Source: Microvelia longipes
Lineage: Eukaryota > Arthropoda > Insecta > Hemiptera > Veliidae
Assembly (NCBI GenBank): GCA_018340805.1
Contig: JACMZG010001870.1
Location: 14,615,723-14,679,722, forward strand
Direction of reading: 5' to 3'
Length of the DNA stretch: 64,000 nt
Numbering within the stretch: the stretch's first letter is position 1; the number at the start of each line of letters is the position of its first letter. The notes under the pieces are model-generated. The model was given only the letters and a program-made list of their open reading frames with translations, was not told the origin of the DNA and searched no databases. The position numbers and the translations under genes were made by a program. Shown in pieces: positions 1-10,899 of the stretch.

Positions 1-2287
1 AAATATAACTTATATTCCTCCTGTATGATTATGATGAAATATCGATAACAGATTTTTGACAAACCGCATTACTTTCTCTCTCCCACAGTAATTGGTGAGG
101 TAAAGTAAAAATTAAAAAAACATATAACTCTCTACTAAAAATCATTATGAATACTCAAAGCCTTATACACATAAATAAAACATCAAAAAGTTAAAAGAAT
201 AAAACCCACAAAACAAATCTAAAATCGCTTTAATAAGGTACATAGAAATAATACTTAAAACATAAAACATGAAATAAAACTCTTAATTAAACAGAAATTT
301 ATTTAAACAACGCGGATATAGTATTCTAAAACAAAGAAACCATTCCGTATACTAAACCTAAAATAAAATATACGAATGCTAAAGAATACATATTCATATC
401 AATTAAAAAGGATATAGAGTTAAGTATAAATTAGTATATACGTCACGTTTTAAGTAAGATAAAACCGAAAAAAATTAGTCAGTACAAAAAAACCTTTATA
501 GTAAATAACCTAGTTATGATGAATAATGCATTTAGACTTGACTTTAAACATTTTAAAAACTACTATACAAAATATAGCTTATAAATTGTTTTAAGTCAAT
601 GCTAAGTGCAATATAATATTTTCTAGAAATACAAAAGCATATAAAATGGAAAAAAACAAAGGATTCCTTTAAGTACTTAATAATTCAATATTGTGCCGCA
701 AGGAAAACAGGTAGCGCTAGAAGCGTTGTTGTTGATTATACACCTATTCATGTCGTGAGAAGTGTTGATATTTTTTACTTGTTCTATAGTTGATTTAAAT
801 TGTAAATTAGATGATAATTAACTACTAGTATTTCTCTTAAAGCATTCTAGTCCTTTTTAAGGTTTGTATTGATTTATTTTAATTTCTTGCAATACTACCA
901 ACATAGAACAACTGTGTTCTTTAAACTAAATGCGACACATTATAAGCTAGTTATTTAGTTTAGCAATCGATCAACAAAACGGTTTGAGTTATATTGGTTT
1001 ATAATTTAATTGAAATAAAATAACCTCCAGGCAGATTAATTATTCAATAGCCAAAGGACATATCTTCGCCCAACAGTTTACTATTAATATGATTTACAAG
1101 CAGCTAACAATCTAACTTTACAATAACTCTGACTTAGTAGCACAAATAATAGAAATTCTGACGTTACAACAACCCAGTTAATAAGTGTCATTTTCAAAAT
1201 GAAAATTCGCTAAAAGGGTTCGTGTCTTCCCCAAGGTTGATTTAAATATATTAATCCGTTCAAGAGGTTCGAAACTCGCCCGCGAGCAAATTTTTTTTGC
1301 GAGCCTTCTTGCCGATATATGCTTTTAAACCTCAGTAGTATTAAGTTAGCTATTTTTATATTCTAAGGACGAGCGAAGCGAGTCCGAAGTGGGGAGGATG
1401 AGCGTATCGGATCCGATGTAATGAGAAAAAGTTTCGAGGTAAGACGTACCTCAAAACTTATCGGTTACATATACCTCGAGGTATTCGTGCCCGATTTTTT
1501 AAATTTATTATTTATTTACAATCCATTCTATTACATGCATACGACGTTACTAGAAGTAACGTCGATAGTGTTTTAGTGGCTTACTTATCTTGACAGGAGA
1601 GGCTATATAGTACGACACACCGATAAAATCGTTAAACAGCGCGGAACATAGTGTTAAGGAATCAATAAGGTTAGCCTGATTTGAAAACGAAGGTGTATTT
1701 AAATCCAGGAATAACCTCTTTAGCTCTCTTCTATTATTTTCCCTAGCTGCCAACTGATTTCAACCGTGTATCGTACCCAAATTGGTAAACTCCTTGGCCT
1801 GTTGGTGTAGGTAATACGTAAAAAATGTGTGTTTTACATATTATCCACTCTAGGCCCTTATATTATTTTTTATTATTCGGATGTTTTTAGGTAGGCGCCT
1901 TCTACTGAGTCTACTCGGCGGAAATCGAACTATAAAAAAATTAAGAATATCCTTGATTAATTTTTTTTATTATTTGAGTTACTATTCTACTTAAATGTTT
2001 AAGGTTATTTTCGATCGTTTAAGGATTATTTTAAATTTTTTAAGGTGCCGTTTTTAATTATCTAAAGTAACAAAAGACAGTTGGCTAGGGCAAGTGACAT
2101 AATTGATTTAGAGTTTTGTCTTCTGCAATAGTTTGTATGGATTCCCAAGTCAATACCATATCGCGCGACACATAATATTCATTTAACTTACTGTAGCTTC
2201 TAGGGTGTTATGAAACCTAAGAATCATAACGTGTTGAAAATCACTATTTTTAACACTTTGAGCGAATTTTACTGTCAAAAAAAAATT
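1..2287. other. AT-rich noncoding stretch
   Basis: No convincing coding region on either strand; open frames are short and AT-driven. A less AT-rich patch at about 1240-1500 contains the short palindromic phrase GAGCGAAGCGAGTC, a variant of which recurs at the edge of family X (5272 and 13980). A perfect small hairpin lies at 1542-1564. Confidence 0.6.
1542..1564. repeat. Perfect hairpin, 10-bp stem
   Basis: CGACGTTACT (1542-1551) is followed by a 3-nt loop and its exact reverse complement AGTAACGTCG (1555-1564). No role is evident. Confidence 0.7.
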
Positions 2288-2317
2288 GACGCTTATGAGG
2301 TTTTCTGATGTTTGCAG

Positions 2318-2450
2318 TGAAGGAGGGGGAGTTTTTTACTTTTTTAGTTATTTATACCGTGGATACAACGGGAAAACTTTGTGTTTTTCCAGTGAAAAAT
2401 CTGAAACCAGGTTTTCACAGGAATTATCCGTTTCAGGTGTTAATACATGC
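2318..2450 (-). repeat. Dispersed repeat family Y, inverted fragment
   Basis: The reverse complement carries the family Y signature: CTGAAACGGATAATT, a TTTCAGATTTTT tract, and a GTATAAAT...AGTAAAAAA end, seen also at 3455-3600, 14700-14840 and 27985-28140. The short open frame across it is a by-product of the repeat. Confidence 0.55.
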
Positions 2451-2639
2451 TAATGCAAATAAATCCGTTTCACTCTTAGCGGCCACCCATCCAGGCATTA
2501 ACTAGGCTCGATGCAACTTAACTTTTACGCTCCAACAAAAATCATGGACATACTAGTCGTATTGAAATAAAACTTGATGTACTTATTTATTTAACGTTAA
2601 CTTTCAAAACGATTAAATTATTTTATGACTTTTAATATT

Positions 2640-2878
2640 TTTTTTAAAATACGTAAACAAGTCATTGAATAAAACTTAAACTAATGCTGATAGTAAGATG
2701 AAACTTGGCTCATATGTTAGTCTTATACACGACAACATGCATTCCAAATCTCACAACTACACCTATAGACTGATTTTTGTACAAAGTTTCAACTGTCATA
2801 AATATACTGCATAAATACACTAAGATAATAACAGACACACACACTTACAGACGCCGATAACAGTGTGAAAACCACTTA
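2640..2878 (+). repeat. Dispersed repeat family Y, left part (split by SINE)
   Basis: It shares the order of short blocks seen at 14290-14840 and 27820-28140: AACAAGTCATT, then CCTATAGACTGATTTTTGTA, then AATAACAGACACACAC. The repeat is interrupted at 2878 by the minus-strand SINE and resumes at 3446. No reading frame is conserved between copies, so it is a noncoding mobile-element fragment of unknown class. Confidence 0.6.
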
Positions 2879-3445
2879 GTAGTAGTAGTAGTAGTAATAT
2901 GGAGGGATTGGTAGTAACTACCAGGCAAGTAGGCCACGTTGTTGGACCCTTTTTGCCAGCTCCCTAAGATAGTGTTCTACTCCTTTTAATTACAAGTGTA
3001 GGTATATTTCATCTAATCTAGACAGAAGAGCCGTGAATTTCTATGGTTCCTCTCATGCTTTTTCAAGTAATCTTTAACTAGACTTATAGTCTAGTGAAAA
3101 CTGGAAACAACACGTTAAACCAAACCTCCACACACTTTAAACTACAAGGCAGAAATAGTATTATAATGAATCTACAATGAGGGTCCTAAATTTTGCCTAC
3201 ACCCAGTTTCAGGGTAATAGTTTTAGGGTAGGGGTAGTTTAGTGTAAGGGATCTTTAACGGGTACCTGACAACGCACAGGCTCAAGACCACCGGCTTTAC
3301 GTCCCTTCTGAAGGACGTGGTACGCAGAATTGTTATCCCTCTCATAAAAATCCTAGAGGCCCGTGCTGGGATTGAACCCATGACTAAAGTCCATACATTC
3401 TGTGTATTGGCCGCGTACCTTAACCACTACACCACGGGTGACTTC
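2879..3445 (-). mobile_element. tRNA-derived SINE, copy 1 (minus strand)
   Basis: The reverse complement begins with a tRNA-like head. It has a perfect-looking pol III A box (TGGTGTAGTGG, complement at 3424-3434) and B box (GGTTCAATCCC, complement at 3368-3378). A ~450-bp body follows, with a trinucleotide tail (TAG/CTA repeats at 2877-2897). It aligns end to end with the plus-strand copy at 12654-13211. Flanking target duplications are TGAAAACCACTTA (2866-2878) and the near-identical TGAAAAAACCACTT (3446-3459). The host sequence is family Y. At about 567 bp it is long for a simple tRNA SINE. Confidence 0.85.
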
Positions 3446-3600
3446 TGAAAAAACCACTTTGGAAGCCTTAAAAACAACTGAAACGGATTATACCACGGAC
3501 ATCCGGGTTTCAAATTTTTTTTGTGAACACAATACTTTTTTATATTCCTACAAATGAGGAAAAGAAAAAGTTCCAATTTCTTGCAACGAAATAATACATT
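3446..3600 (+). repeat. Dispersed repeat family Y, right part
   Basis: Continuation of the copy broken by the SINE: CCTTAAAAACAACTGAAACGG, then a TTTTTTTTGTGAACACAATAC block and a short pyrimidine-to-purine end, as at 14730-14840. Confidence 0.6.
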
Positions 3601-4087
3601 TAATTCCAACGCTAGTACGCATGGCATTTTAACGCGTACACATAGGGATAAAGTTTTTAATCTAGTCTGAGAAAAGAAGCAACTTAGAAAGTATAAGTTA
3701 CTTCCCTTCCCTCAAGGAGATAAAACTTTAGAGCAACTTAAAACTCGCGAAAAAGTTGCCTTGAGTTAAAAACTTTTTTGTTTCACAGATAGTGGAGAAA
3801 ATTTGCGACACAACGATTTTTCACCAACTTTTACATTTCATCATTACTTTTCTTCGAGTGGTTTTCCAAGTTTTATTTTTATTAGATTATTAGCTTTTTA
3901 TTTCTCTTTAAATCGACTTTAGGAATTATTAATTGAAGACAAGCTGACATATAAAGTATAATTATCGAGGTATTCGTGGATGATATGAAAATCATTCCAT
4001 CGCACTATTCATTCAAACTGTAATAATAACTCATATCTATAAGTAATAATTAATTTGTTGTTAATTTATTTCGTAGATTTTTTCAAA
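3601..4087. other. AT-rich stretch, nothing recognised
   Basis: No coding region, structured RNA or shared repeat recognised. Confidence 0.5.
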
Positions 4088-4385
4088 ATCTATTTGCTTC
4101 TTCAAATCTATTTGCATAAAATAGTTGTAGAACTAAAGTCAACCTTTTCTAAATAATCATGGAGTTCTACAACTATTTGCTTCTTCAAATCTATTTGCAT
4201 CAAAATAGTTGTAGAACTAAAGTCAACCTTTTAAATAATTATGGAGCTCTACAACTATTTGCTTTCAAAATCTATTTGCTTCTTCAAATCTATTAGCATT
4301 CAAAATCTATTTGCATCAACATCAACATAGTTATAGAACTAAAGACAACCTTTTTCTAAATAATTATGGAGTTTTACAAAAAAGA
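4088..4385 (+). repeat. 83-bp tandem repeat, about 3 copies, with internal hairpin
   Basis: The unit runs from TTTGCTTCTTCAAATC to GGAGTTCTACAACTA and is repeated with small differences; the third copy is rearranged. Each unit contains a 14-bp inverted repeat, for example ATAGTTGTAGAACT at 4121-4134 against AGTTCTACAACTAT at 4163-4176. Confidence 0.75.
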
Positions 4386-4841
4386 TGTTTCGTAAATTAA
4401 CTTGTAGAAACATCTCAAATTGTCTTGCAAGTTTACAGAATTAGGTAGAGTTGTTAGATTTTGACAAAAGTTTAAAAGGTACCGTTAGACGGAACCAGAC
4501 AAGAAGCAAAACTCGAAACTTAATTATGCGGGCTTGGTTTAACTTAGGCTAATAATAATCTCTTCTTCTGTTGATAGTTCACAAAGTTCGTTTTATCAAT
4601 AGGTTTACTTTCTGTTTAGTAGAAAAAAAATATTCCGATCAAAAGTCAGTTCGACTTGCTTAACTCATTTTTAAATATCGTCGCTAAAAATAAGTTGAAA
4701 CCATGGAACGAGGTTTACCTACTTATAATTTGCATCAAAATTAAAGTCAATTTTGATAAATCTTATCATTTAAAACAGCTGATTAACATAACAAAGGTAA
4801 AGAAGTCACTCCACAAAATATATATCTTTATAGCAAGGAGC

Positions 4842-4866
4842 TTTCACGTTACAAGGCCATCATCAG
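4842..4866 (-). ncRNA. Hammerhead-ribozyme-like motif (Penelope-type), decayed
   Basis: On the minus strand CACTGATGATGGCC is followed by a 10-nt spacer, GAAA, then GC-5 nt-GC and TA. This matches the hammerhead order CUGANGA, stem II, GAAA, very short stem III, UH. Stem II is not convincingly paired here. The same phrase recurs at 8081-8107 and 10869-10896. Self-cleavage is unlikely for this copy; the call rests on motif order and on recurrence. Confidence 0.4.
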
Positions 4867-4885
4867 TGCTAGCCGTTGAATAAAG

Positions 4886-5265
4886 AAGAGAATTATAGAT
4901 GAGTCTTACAGATCAGATATCAAAAATAGACTCACTTGACTTGAACAGTTTAAACTAATTTAAAAACAGGACAGATACGAAAATTATGAACAGTTTTACT
5001 CGAAATATATGTGGTAACAAGGAATGGGTCTGTGGGCATGTTTTTTTATAAAACATCTGTTACTGTGCGTTAAGAAAACCACAGATGATGCGCTATTAAA
5101 GTATACTCGAGCATCTTTCTCATAATTGATTGTTTTAAAAGAAAAAATATTTTATTAATAAGAAGTATTTCAACGATTTAAAATGATAATTTTGATTATT
5201 ATTTGGTAAAATGTTTCACAACTAAGAAGTTGTAGAACGAATTTTTCTAGAATAGTTTGTAGAAT
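4886..5265. other. AT-rich stretch, nothing recognised
   Basis: No gene seen. Includes ACAACTAAGAAGTTGT, a small inverted repeat near 5219. Confidence 0.45.
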
Positions 5266-6215
5266 AGAATTTTCTCGCTTCGCTTTTCCTCAGACAATAA
5301 ATGATTTTTTTTTATTCCAAGCGGTGACCTATTCAAGCATTGAACTCCATCAACCCTGCTTAACATACTTAAAAGCATGCTATACTAAAAAGTATAGCAA
5401 ACATACTTGCTTGCGCCTCGGTACTATTAATTTTATCGACAATGTTAAAAATTCTATTAACTTTTAGTTGAAAAATCAGAGCTATTTTACATTTTGTTTA
5501 ACCGCTTGGGAAATTAAAAGAAACTTATTTAATTATTAATACTGAGCTGCTTTTTTACGTATTTTCTTGTTAAGATGAAATTTCAACTGTTACCCTAGCA
5601 GATAACCAACCCTACTGTGTTGTGCTACGCTAATGCTTTTGCTTCCTTATTTGCTTTCTTTCTTGCTCTTTATTTGCTTTCTTATAAAGGGAAGCATTAA
5701 AGAGAAAGTGCTTGATATACTTTTTAAATTAATTTCCCGTTTTAGCTCCTACAGATTCCAAAAATTCCGTTGGTGTCTGTATATATTGATGCATCTATGT
5801 ACACTTTTCCTTCCAACTCTGTACAGACCAAACTGCTAAACTGACACTTCCTACAATTGTCAAACTCTGTAAGAGGATGACCTTCATACTATAGAGATAT
5901 ATACTAGAGGGGACATAGCCTATGTCAATACATTACGAGGCCTGAAACATCTTTTTGGGGCTCTCAGGGGCTCTGTGTAACGTCTTTTAAGAGTAAATTA
6001 AGGTTATAAGAAATCAATCGTTTTCGTCTTCCTGCGACGAACGTTTGTGTTTTGATTTATATTTTCAGCGTTTAACTATATAATTCACAGTAATTTTGTT
6101 CTGTTCGTTTGATTATTGATAATCGAAAGTGGTCAAGTTATTTTTGCGATGTTTCAAAATTCAACCCAATAGGGCCCCTCTAGTAATATAACTCTATGGT
6201 ATTATCAGTCAAGTT
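5266..6215 (+). repeat. Dispersed repeat family X, copy 1
   Basis: The reverse complement of this segment matches 12420-13995 once the SINE there is removed. Shared landmarks are CTCGCTTCGCTTTTCCTC at the left, a palindromic GCTATACT...AGTATAGC block (about 5380-5400), GGTTGGTGTTATCTGC-like and AGAGGGGACATAGCCTAT tracts, and CTCTAGTAATATAACTCTATGG at the right. It has no conserved frame and no identified terminal repeats, so the element class is unknown. Confidence 0.7.
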
Positions 6216-6984
6216 TGATACATTTAAGCAGGCAAACGAATTAGTGCAAACTGGCAATAGTTCCTGATAGACATCTACGGTATTTATACAAATTTGAAGT
6301 CATGTTCACGTTAAAACATACTTTAAAATAAGTTATAAAGATTACCAACAAAGTAGCAGACTATGTTAGTCGTTAGTTGGCGAGAAGGAGATCTTGCCAG
6401 ATATAGGTGTCAGAAAACACCTGCAGAGGGCCTCACCAAGCAACAAAACTTTTTCTATTGTAAGATTAAAATTTTATTCTAATTAATTCTTTAAGATAAT
6501 GTAATGTAATTTTATATATGTATATCTTTAACGGTGAAAGTAAATATTATTATAATGTAAGCATCTCTCCGGAATGATCTTCGGGAGCCAAGTGCCACTA
6601 ATTATAATCGAGCTATTTTAATAGAGAACCTTATCAATGGTTAAAATTTACATATCATTAAAATTAATTAAGTGGTTCTATCTAAAGTCAGTCCAAGTAA
6701 TATGACAATAAGTGCCTCTATTAGATACTTCGAGAGTCAACTTAATATAATATGTTGACTAATTAACTGAAAATTCAATTAATTGACGACATCAAGAAGC
6801 TCCAATCACTGTCCTAATAATAAAGTCGAGATAAACTTAAATCTGAATAGAGTCAATCAGTTCTCACCTCGATATTGAATTTATTTAGAATCCCATCTTC
6901 ATTAGCATTCATATTAATAAAATAGCCGCTAAGGACAAATTCCATGTCTTCTACTTCGACACTGAATCAATTTATACTAACAAG

Positions 6985-7053
<69 letters not shown>

Positions 7054-7289
7054 CATAACATATATTTTCGTATGAGCCAATCTAAATGGTCCCCTCTCCC
7101 TCAACTTCCGACGTCGAAACAACACTAGTAATATGTCATTTTCTGTTGTAAATTCACGGTTATTGTATATTTTGCTCTCAGTAGTCCCATAATTTCTTCT
7201 TTTGAGAAGCAATAAAGAACTATTTTTTTTAAGGGTAATAAATTTTTAAGAACCCCAATTTAAGGGTAATATTCACTAAATAAAAGGGA
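6216..7289. other. Noncoding stretch with an (AT)n tract
   Basis: Only a microsatellite (6988-7050) is recognisable. Confidence 0.5.
6988..7050. repeat. (AT)n microsatellite
   Basis: Uninterrupted alternating AT of about 60 bp. Confidence 0.95.
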
Positions 7290-7505
7290 TCTGAAGAATA
7301 AGGTCTTCCTGTAGTGACCACGTCAATGTTGATGAAGAATCCGACGTTTCGCTTCCACTGTGGGAGGCATCTTCAAGGATGTAAGACATCATGGATAAAC
7401 ACAATGCTCTACAAAACTGAACTCTACTTATCTACATTGACGCGGTTACCACCGGAAGACCTAAATCTTCATAAAATAACCGCGGAAGCCTACGCAGTTT
7501 ATTAA
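7290..7505 (-). ncRNA. Penelope-type hammerhead-like motif inside a long inverted repeat
   Basis: On the minus strand TTGAAGA (complement 7370-7376) is followed by a stem-loop pairing GC-TCC with GGA-GC, then GAAAC (7346-7350) directly joined to GTC (7343-7345). This is the order of a minimal type I hammerhead with almost no stem III, as described for Penelope-like elements. The bases next to the core can pair as stem I (ATCC with GGAT). Further out, AGGTCTTCCGGTGGTAACCG and its diverged inverse (around 7300-7325) extend the arms. The first core base is T where hammerheads require C, so this copy is probably inactive. The overlapping plus-strand frame is not a gene. Confidence 0.55.
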
Positions 7506-8040
7506 AATGAATCTGATACAAGGAAAAACTTTAAGAGCATCATATTATTGAAATCGATAAAATTAAGAAAAATAATAGTTTTAAATGTAAGGGAGGAAAA
7601 AAACTGCCTGAAACTAATAATTTAGATACAACTTCCATCTAATTCTTGTGGGTTAGTCTAACTAAATAGGTCTAAACACAATACCTTACTCATAAACCTG
7701 CAGTATAAGGTGAGAAAATGTGAAAACATCTAAAGAGCAGTTCAATGAGCAGAATAACAAAAGATATTTTGTATTCTGAAATTGAAATATTTAAACTATA
7801 TGACTTTGATAGGCTACATGCGTGTAGAATAAGTAATGTGGAGAAAGAGTTGGAGGCCTAAGAAATGCTACTATGAAATACAAGTTCTTATTATTGCGGA
7901 CAGAAGAAATAAAATTAGATCTGGAAAATTCACATACATGCAAGAAACAATCAACAGAATTAGTATGGCAAATTGAAAACACAAATCTAGCCCAGGATGA
8001 ATTTTCGGTAGAATATTAAACTAGTTATATAATGAAATAA
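7506..8040. other. AT-rich stretch, nothing recognised
   Basis: No coding region or repeat identified. Confidence 0.5.
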
Positions 8041-8080
8041 AACATGTTTCTTCACTAATGATATATATTTGATAGCCAGC

Positions 8081-8107
8081 TTTCAATCTTAAGAGATCCA
8101 TCATCAG
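8081..8107 (-). ncRNA. Hammerhead-ribozyme-like motif with intact stem II
   Basis: On the minus strand GGCACTGATGATG is followed by a 5-bp stem (GATCT, loop CTTA, AGATT), then GAAA, GC-TG-GC and TA. Two unpaired bases (TG) separate the core from the stem, unlike a textbook hammerhead. It is the best-preserved of the three related copies in 4.8-10.9 kb. Confidence 0.5.
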
Positions 8108-8112
8108 TGCCG

Positions 8113-8255
8113 ACGAACAGCGAAGAAAGAGTCAGGAACAGCGGCTACAGTTTGTCTAGAGTTATAGCTGATCTGACAAGAGTTTCAGTCAGCTATAAAC
8201 CTCTAGAGAAAACTGTAAACGGTGTTCCTGACTCTACTTTTCTTCGCTGCTCGCC
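8113..8255. repeat. Long imperfect hairpin next to the hammerhead-like motif
   Basis: Two ~60-bp arms, 8113-8178 and about 8190-8255, are inverted copies of each other. GCGAAGAAAGAGTCAGGAAC in the left arm pairs with GTTCCTGACTCTACTTTTCT in the right arm. The spacer is ~12 nt. Confidence 0.8.
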
Positions 8256-8296
8256 GGAACTGAGATATTTTAATAAAACTTAATGTTACTTAACTA

Positions 8297-8327
8297 AATA
8301 AAGCTGTCAAAAAAAAAAAAAAAAAAA
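8297..8327 (+). other. AATAAA followed by a 19-nt A run
   Basis: AATAAA (8297-8302) lies only 6 nt before 19 consecutive A (8309-8327), followed by CAAACAAACAAAC. This resembles the tail of a retroposed element rather than a normal mRNA end. Confidence 0.5.
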
Positions 8328-8340
8328 CAAACAAACAAAC

Positions 8341-8784
8341 ACTTTCCCGTTATATTAAAATATCTCAGTTAGTGTTACTTAAATCGAAGTTTACAATACT
8401 ACCATTTTTTGTTCCACTATCAAGAGCTTTAAAACGATGCATAATCTATCCAGATTGAGCAACTTTAATTTTTCCAAAATTTGGGTGATGGGGTAAAATG
8501 GGTGAATTTTTGAAAAATTCTTATTTAAAAATTGTTATATAGAAAATTTGTCTCAGGGAATAATTAAACAATTTTATGAAGATTACTTTTTTTCTAAAGT
8601 CAAAATTAAGACTACTACACTCTTCGTCCACTTTCAAAAATTGCAGTTTTTGACTCTACATACCGTTAAAATAAAAAACAAAAAATATGAAAAATCTTAG
8701 TTTATAAACATGCAAGCTTTATCAAGAATGACTTTTTTTCGAAAAATATTTTTTTATTTACACGTATAAGGCAACCTTACCTGT
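8341..8784. other. AT-rich stretch, nothing recognised
   Basis: No coding region seen. Confidence 0.45.
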
Positions 8785-10285
8785 AACCTTAGTAAGGACA
8801 AGGTACAGTAAATATTCTGAAGAAAATAAGACTTTTCTCACTAAGTAAGCACAAGGGTACAGTAATATTCTGAAGAAAGTAAGACTTTTCTCACTAGTAA
8901 GCAAAGGATACAGTAATATTCTTGAAGAAAATAAGACTTTTCTCACTAAGTAAGCACAAGGTCAGTAATACTTGAAGAAAATAAGACTTTCTTCTCACTA
9001 AGTAAGCACAAAGATACAGTAATATTCTTTAAAAAAAATAAAGACTTTCCTCACTAATAAGAACAGGGTACAGTAATATTCTTGAAGAAAATAAGACTTT
9101 TCTCACTAAGTAAGCACAAGATACAGGTAATATTCTTGAAGAAAATAAGACTTTTCTCACTAAGTAAGCACAAAGGAACAGTAATATCTTTACAGAAAAA
9201 AAAGACTTCTTACTAAGATAAGCACAAGGGTTCATAATATCTTGAAGTAAAATATTTCTCACTAGTAAGCACAGGAAAGTAATATTCTTGGAAGAAATAA
9301 CTTTTCTCACTAAGTAAGCACAGGTACAGGTAATATTCTTGAAGAAATAAACTTTCACTAAGTAAGCACAAGGGTTCCAGTAAATATTCTTGAAAAAATA
9401 AGACTTTTCTCACTAAGTAAGCACAAAAGGGTCAGTAATATTCTTGAAAAAAATAAGACTTTTCTCACTAAGTAAGCACAAGGTACAGTAATTATTCCTG
9501 AAGAAAATAAGACTTCTCACTAAGTAAGCACAAGAACTACTTGAAGAAAATAAATGTCTACTAAGTAAGCAAAAGATACAGAAATTCTTACAGAAAAAAG
9601 ACTTTTCTTACTAAGTAAGCAAAGGGTTCAGTAATATTCTTGAAGAAAATAAGACTTTTCTCATTAAGTAAGCACAAGGGTACAGTAATATTCTTGAAGA
9701 AAATAAGACTTTTCTCACTAAGTAAGCACAAGGGTACAGTAATATCTTGAGAAAGTAAGTACTTTATCACCTAAGTAGCCAAGGGTTCAGTAATATTCTT
9801 GACGAAAATAAGACTTCTTCTAAGTCAAGAACTCACTAAGAACAAGGTACAGTAATATTCCTTGAAGAAAATAAGACTTTCTCAACTAAGTAAGCACAAG
9901 GTACAGTAATATTCTTGAAGAAAATAAACTTTCTCACTAAGTAGCACAAGATATTCTTACAGAAAATCGACTTTCTTACTAAGTAAGCACAATGGTTCAG
10001 TAAATTAAGGTATAAGTTAAATAAGCACAAGGTCAGAAAATCTTGATTAAAATAAACTTTCTCACTAAGTAAGCACAAGATACAGTAATTCTTGAAGAAA
10101 ATAATGTACCAAGTAAGCCACATACAGTATATTCTAAAAGAAAATAAGACTTTCTCACTCAGTAAGAACAAGGTAACAGTAATATTCTGAATAAAAAAGA
10201 CTTTTCTCCTAAGTAAGCCAAGGTACAGTATATTCTTACAAAAATACAGACTACTAAGTAGCACAAAGGGTACGTTAATATCTTA
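8785..10285. repeat. 54-bp minisatellite, about 28 copies
   Basis: The unit contains AGTAAGCACAAGGGTACAG, TAATATTCTTGAAGAA and AATAAGACTTTTCTCACTA. Copies differ mainly by one- or two-base gains and losses, and some are shortened. Because 54 is a multiple of 3, two minus-strand frames are open over several units, giving peptide repeats such as EKSLIFFKNITVPLCLLS. The frames shift constantly, so I do not call a gene. Confidence 0.93.
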
Positions 10286-10532
10286 AGTATTAAAAAATTC
10301 ACCATATGCAAGTCAGTTCATATTATTATTGGTTTAACTGTTCTGCATTTATTTACAATTATTATTATCTATTTCATATATACAATCACAAAAAATATCA
10401 CAAATTAATTTTTTATCCTTTAGAAAAAATCTTTAAGTTTATTAAAAACGAAAGAAGAAAAGGTTTTGAAAAAGCTATATTTTACTGGCACTTATCGAGT
10501 TTTCAGCTTATTTTATAGTTGGTTTCATCTTT

Positions 10533-10725
10533 ATGAGACCGGACACTCTAACACCCTCAAGAAGTGGGGAGATGGGCTGGACCACGCTTCAGGGAAACCG
10601 TTCTCTCGGAGCAGAAGATAAAGCTAAACTAGCTCGGGGAGTATTCTATAACAAGCTAATGTCCAGTAGGTCGAAAGGATATAAAACAAAGCTTCTTACC
10701 CATGCTATACAAACCCATGGACGTT
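10533..10725 (+). other. Less AT-rich island, possible exon or old element fragment
   Basis: Base composition is clearly richer in G and C than the neighbours, and the plus-strand frame from ATG 10533 stays open to 10793 (86 codons). The first ~65 residues (RPDTLTPSRSGEMGWTTLQG and onward) look less biased than random AT translation; the last ~20 are AT-driven. No family recognised and no clear splice signals. It could be a stray exon, a domesticated fragment or transposon debris. Confidence 0.2.
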
Positions 10726-10868
10726 TAAATTCTTTTCACTTTATTAAAAATTGCATCATATTTCTTAGGCATTTTTTATTTTACAGAAGCTAACTAATCA
10801 CATTGAAACAAATTAAATTAAAATGTCTCTACACTGAACTTATTCTTTATTTGCAACAAAGCAGAACT

Positions 10869-10896
10869 TTTCGATTTTAAAAGAGGCCATCATCAG
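10869..10896 (-). ncRNA. Hammerhead-ribozyme-like motif, decayed
   Basis: Minus strand GGCACTGATGATGGCCTC is followed by a spacer, then GAAA. Stem II and the short stem III are degraded. Recognised only by identity of the core with the copies at 4842 and 8081. Confidence 0.35.
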
Positions 10897-10899
10897 TGC

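Noticed and set aside
9029..9770. Minus-strand frames of 60-140 codons
   Set aside because: Produced by the 54-bp minisatellite; frames change every few units.
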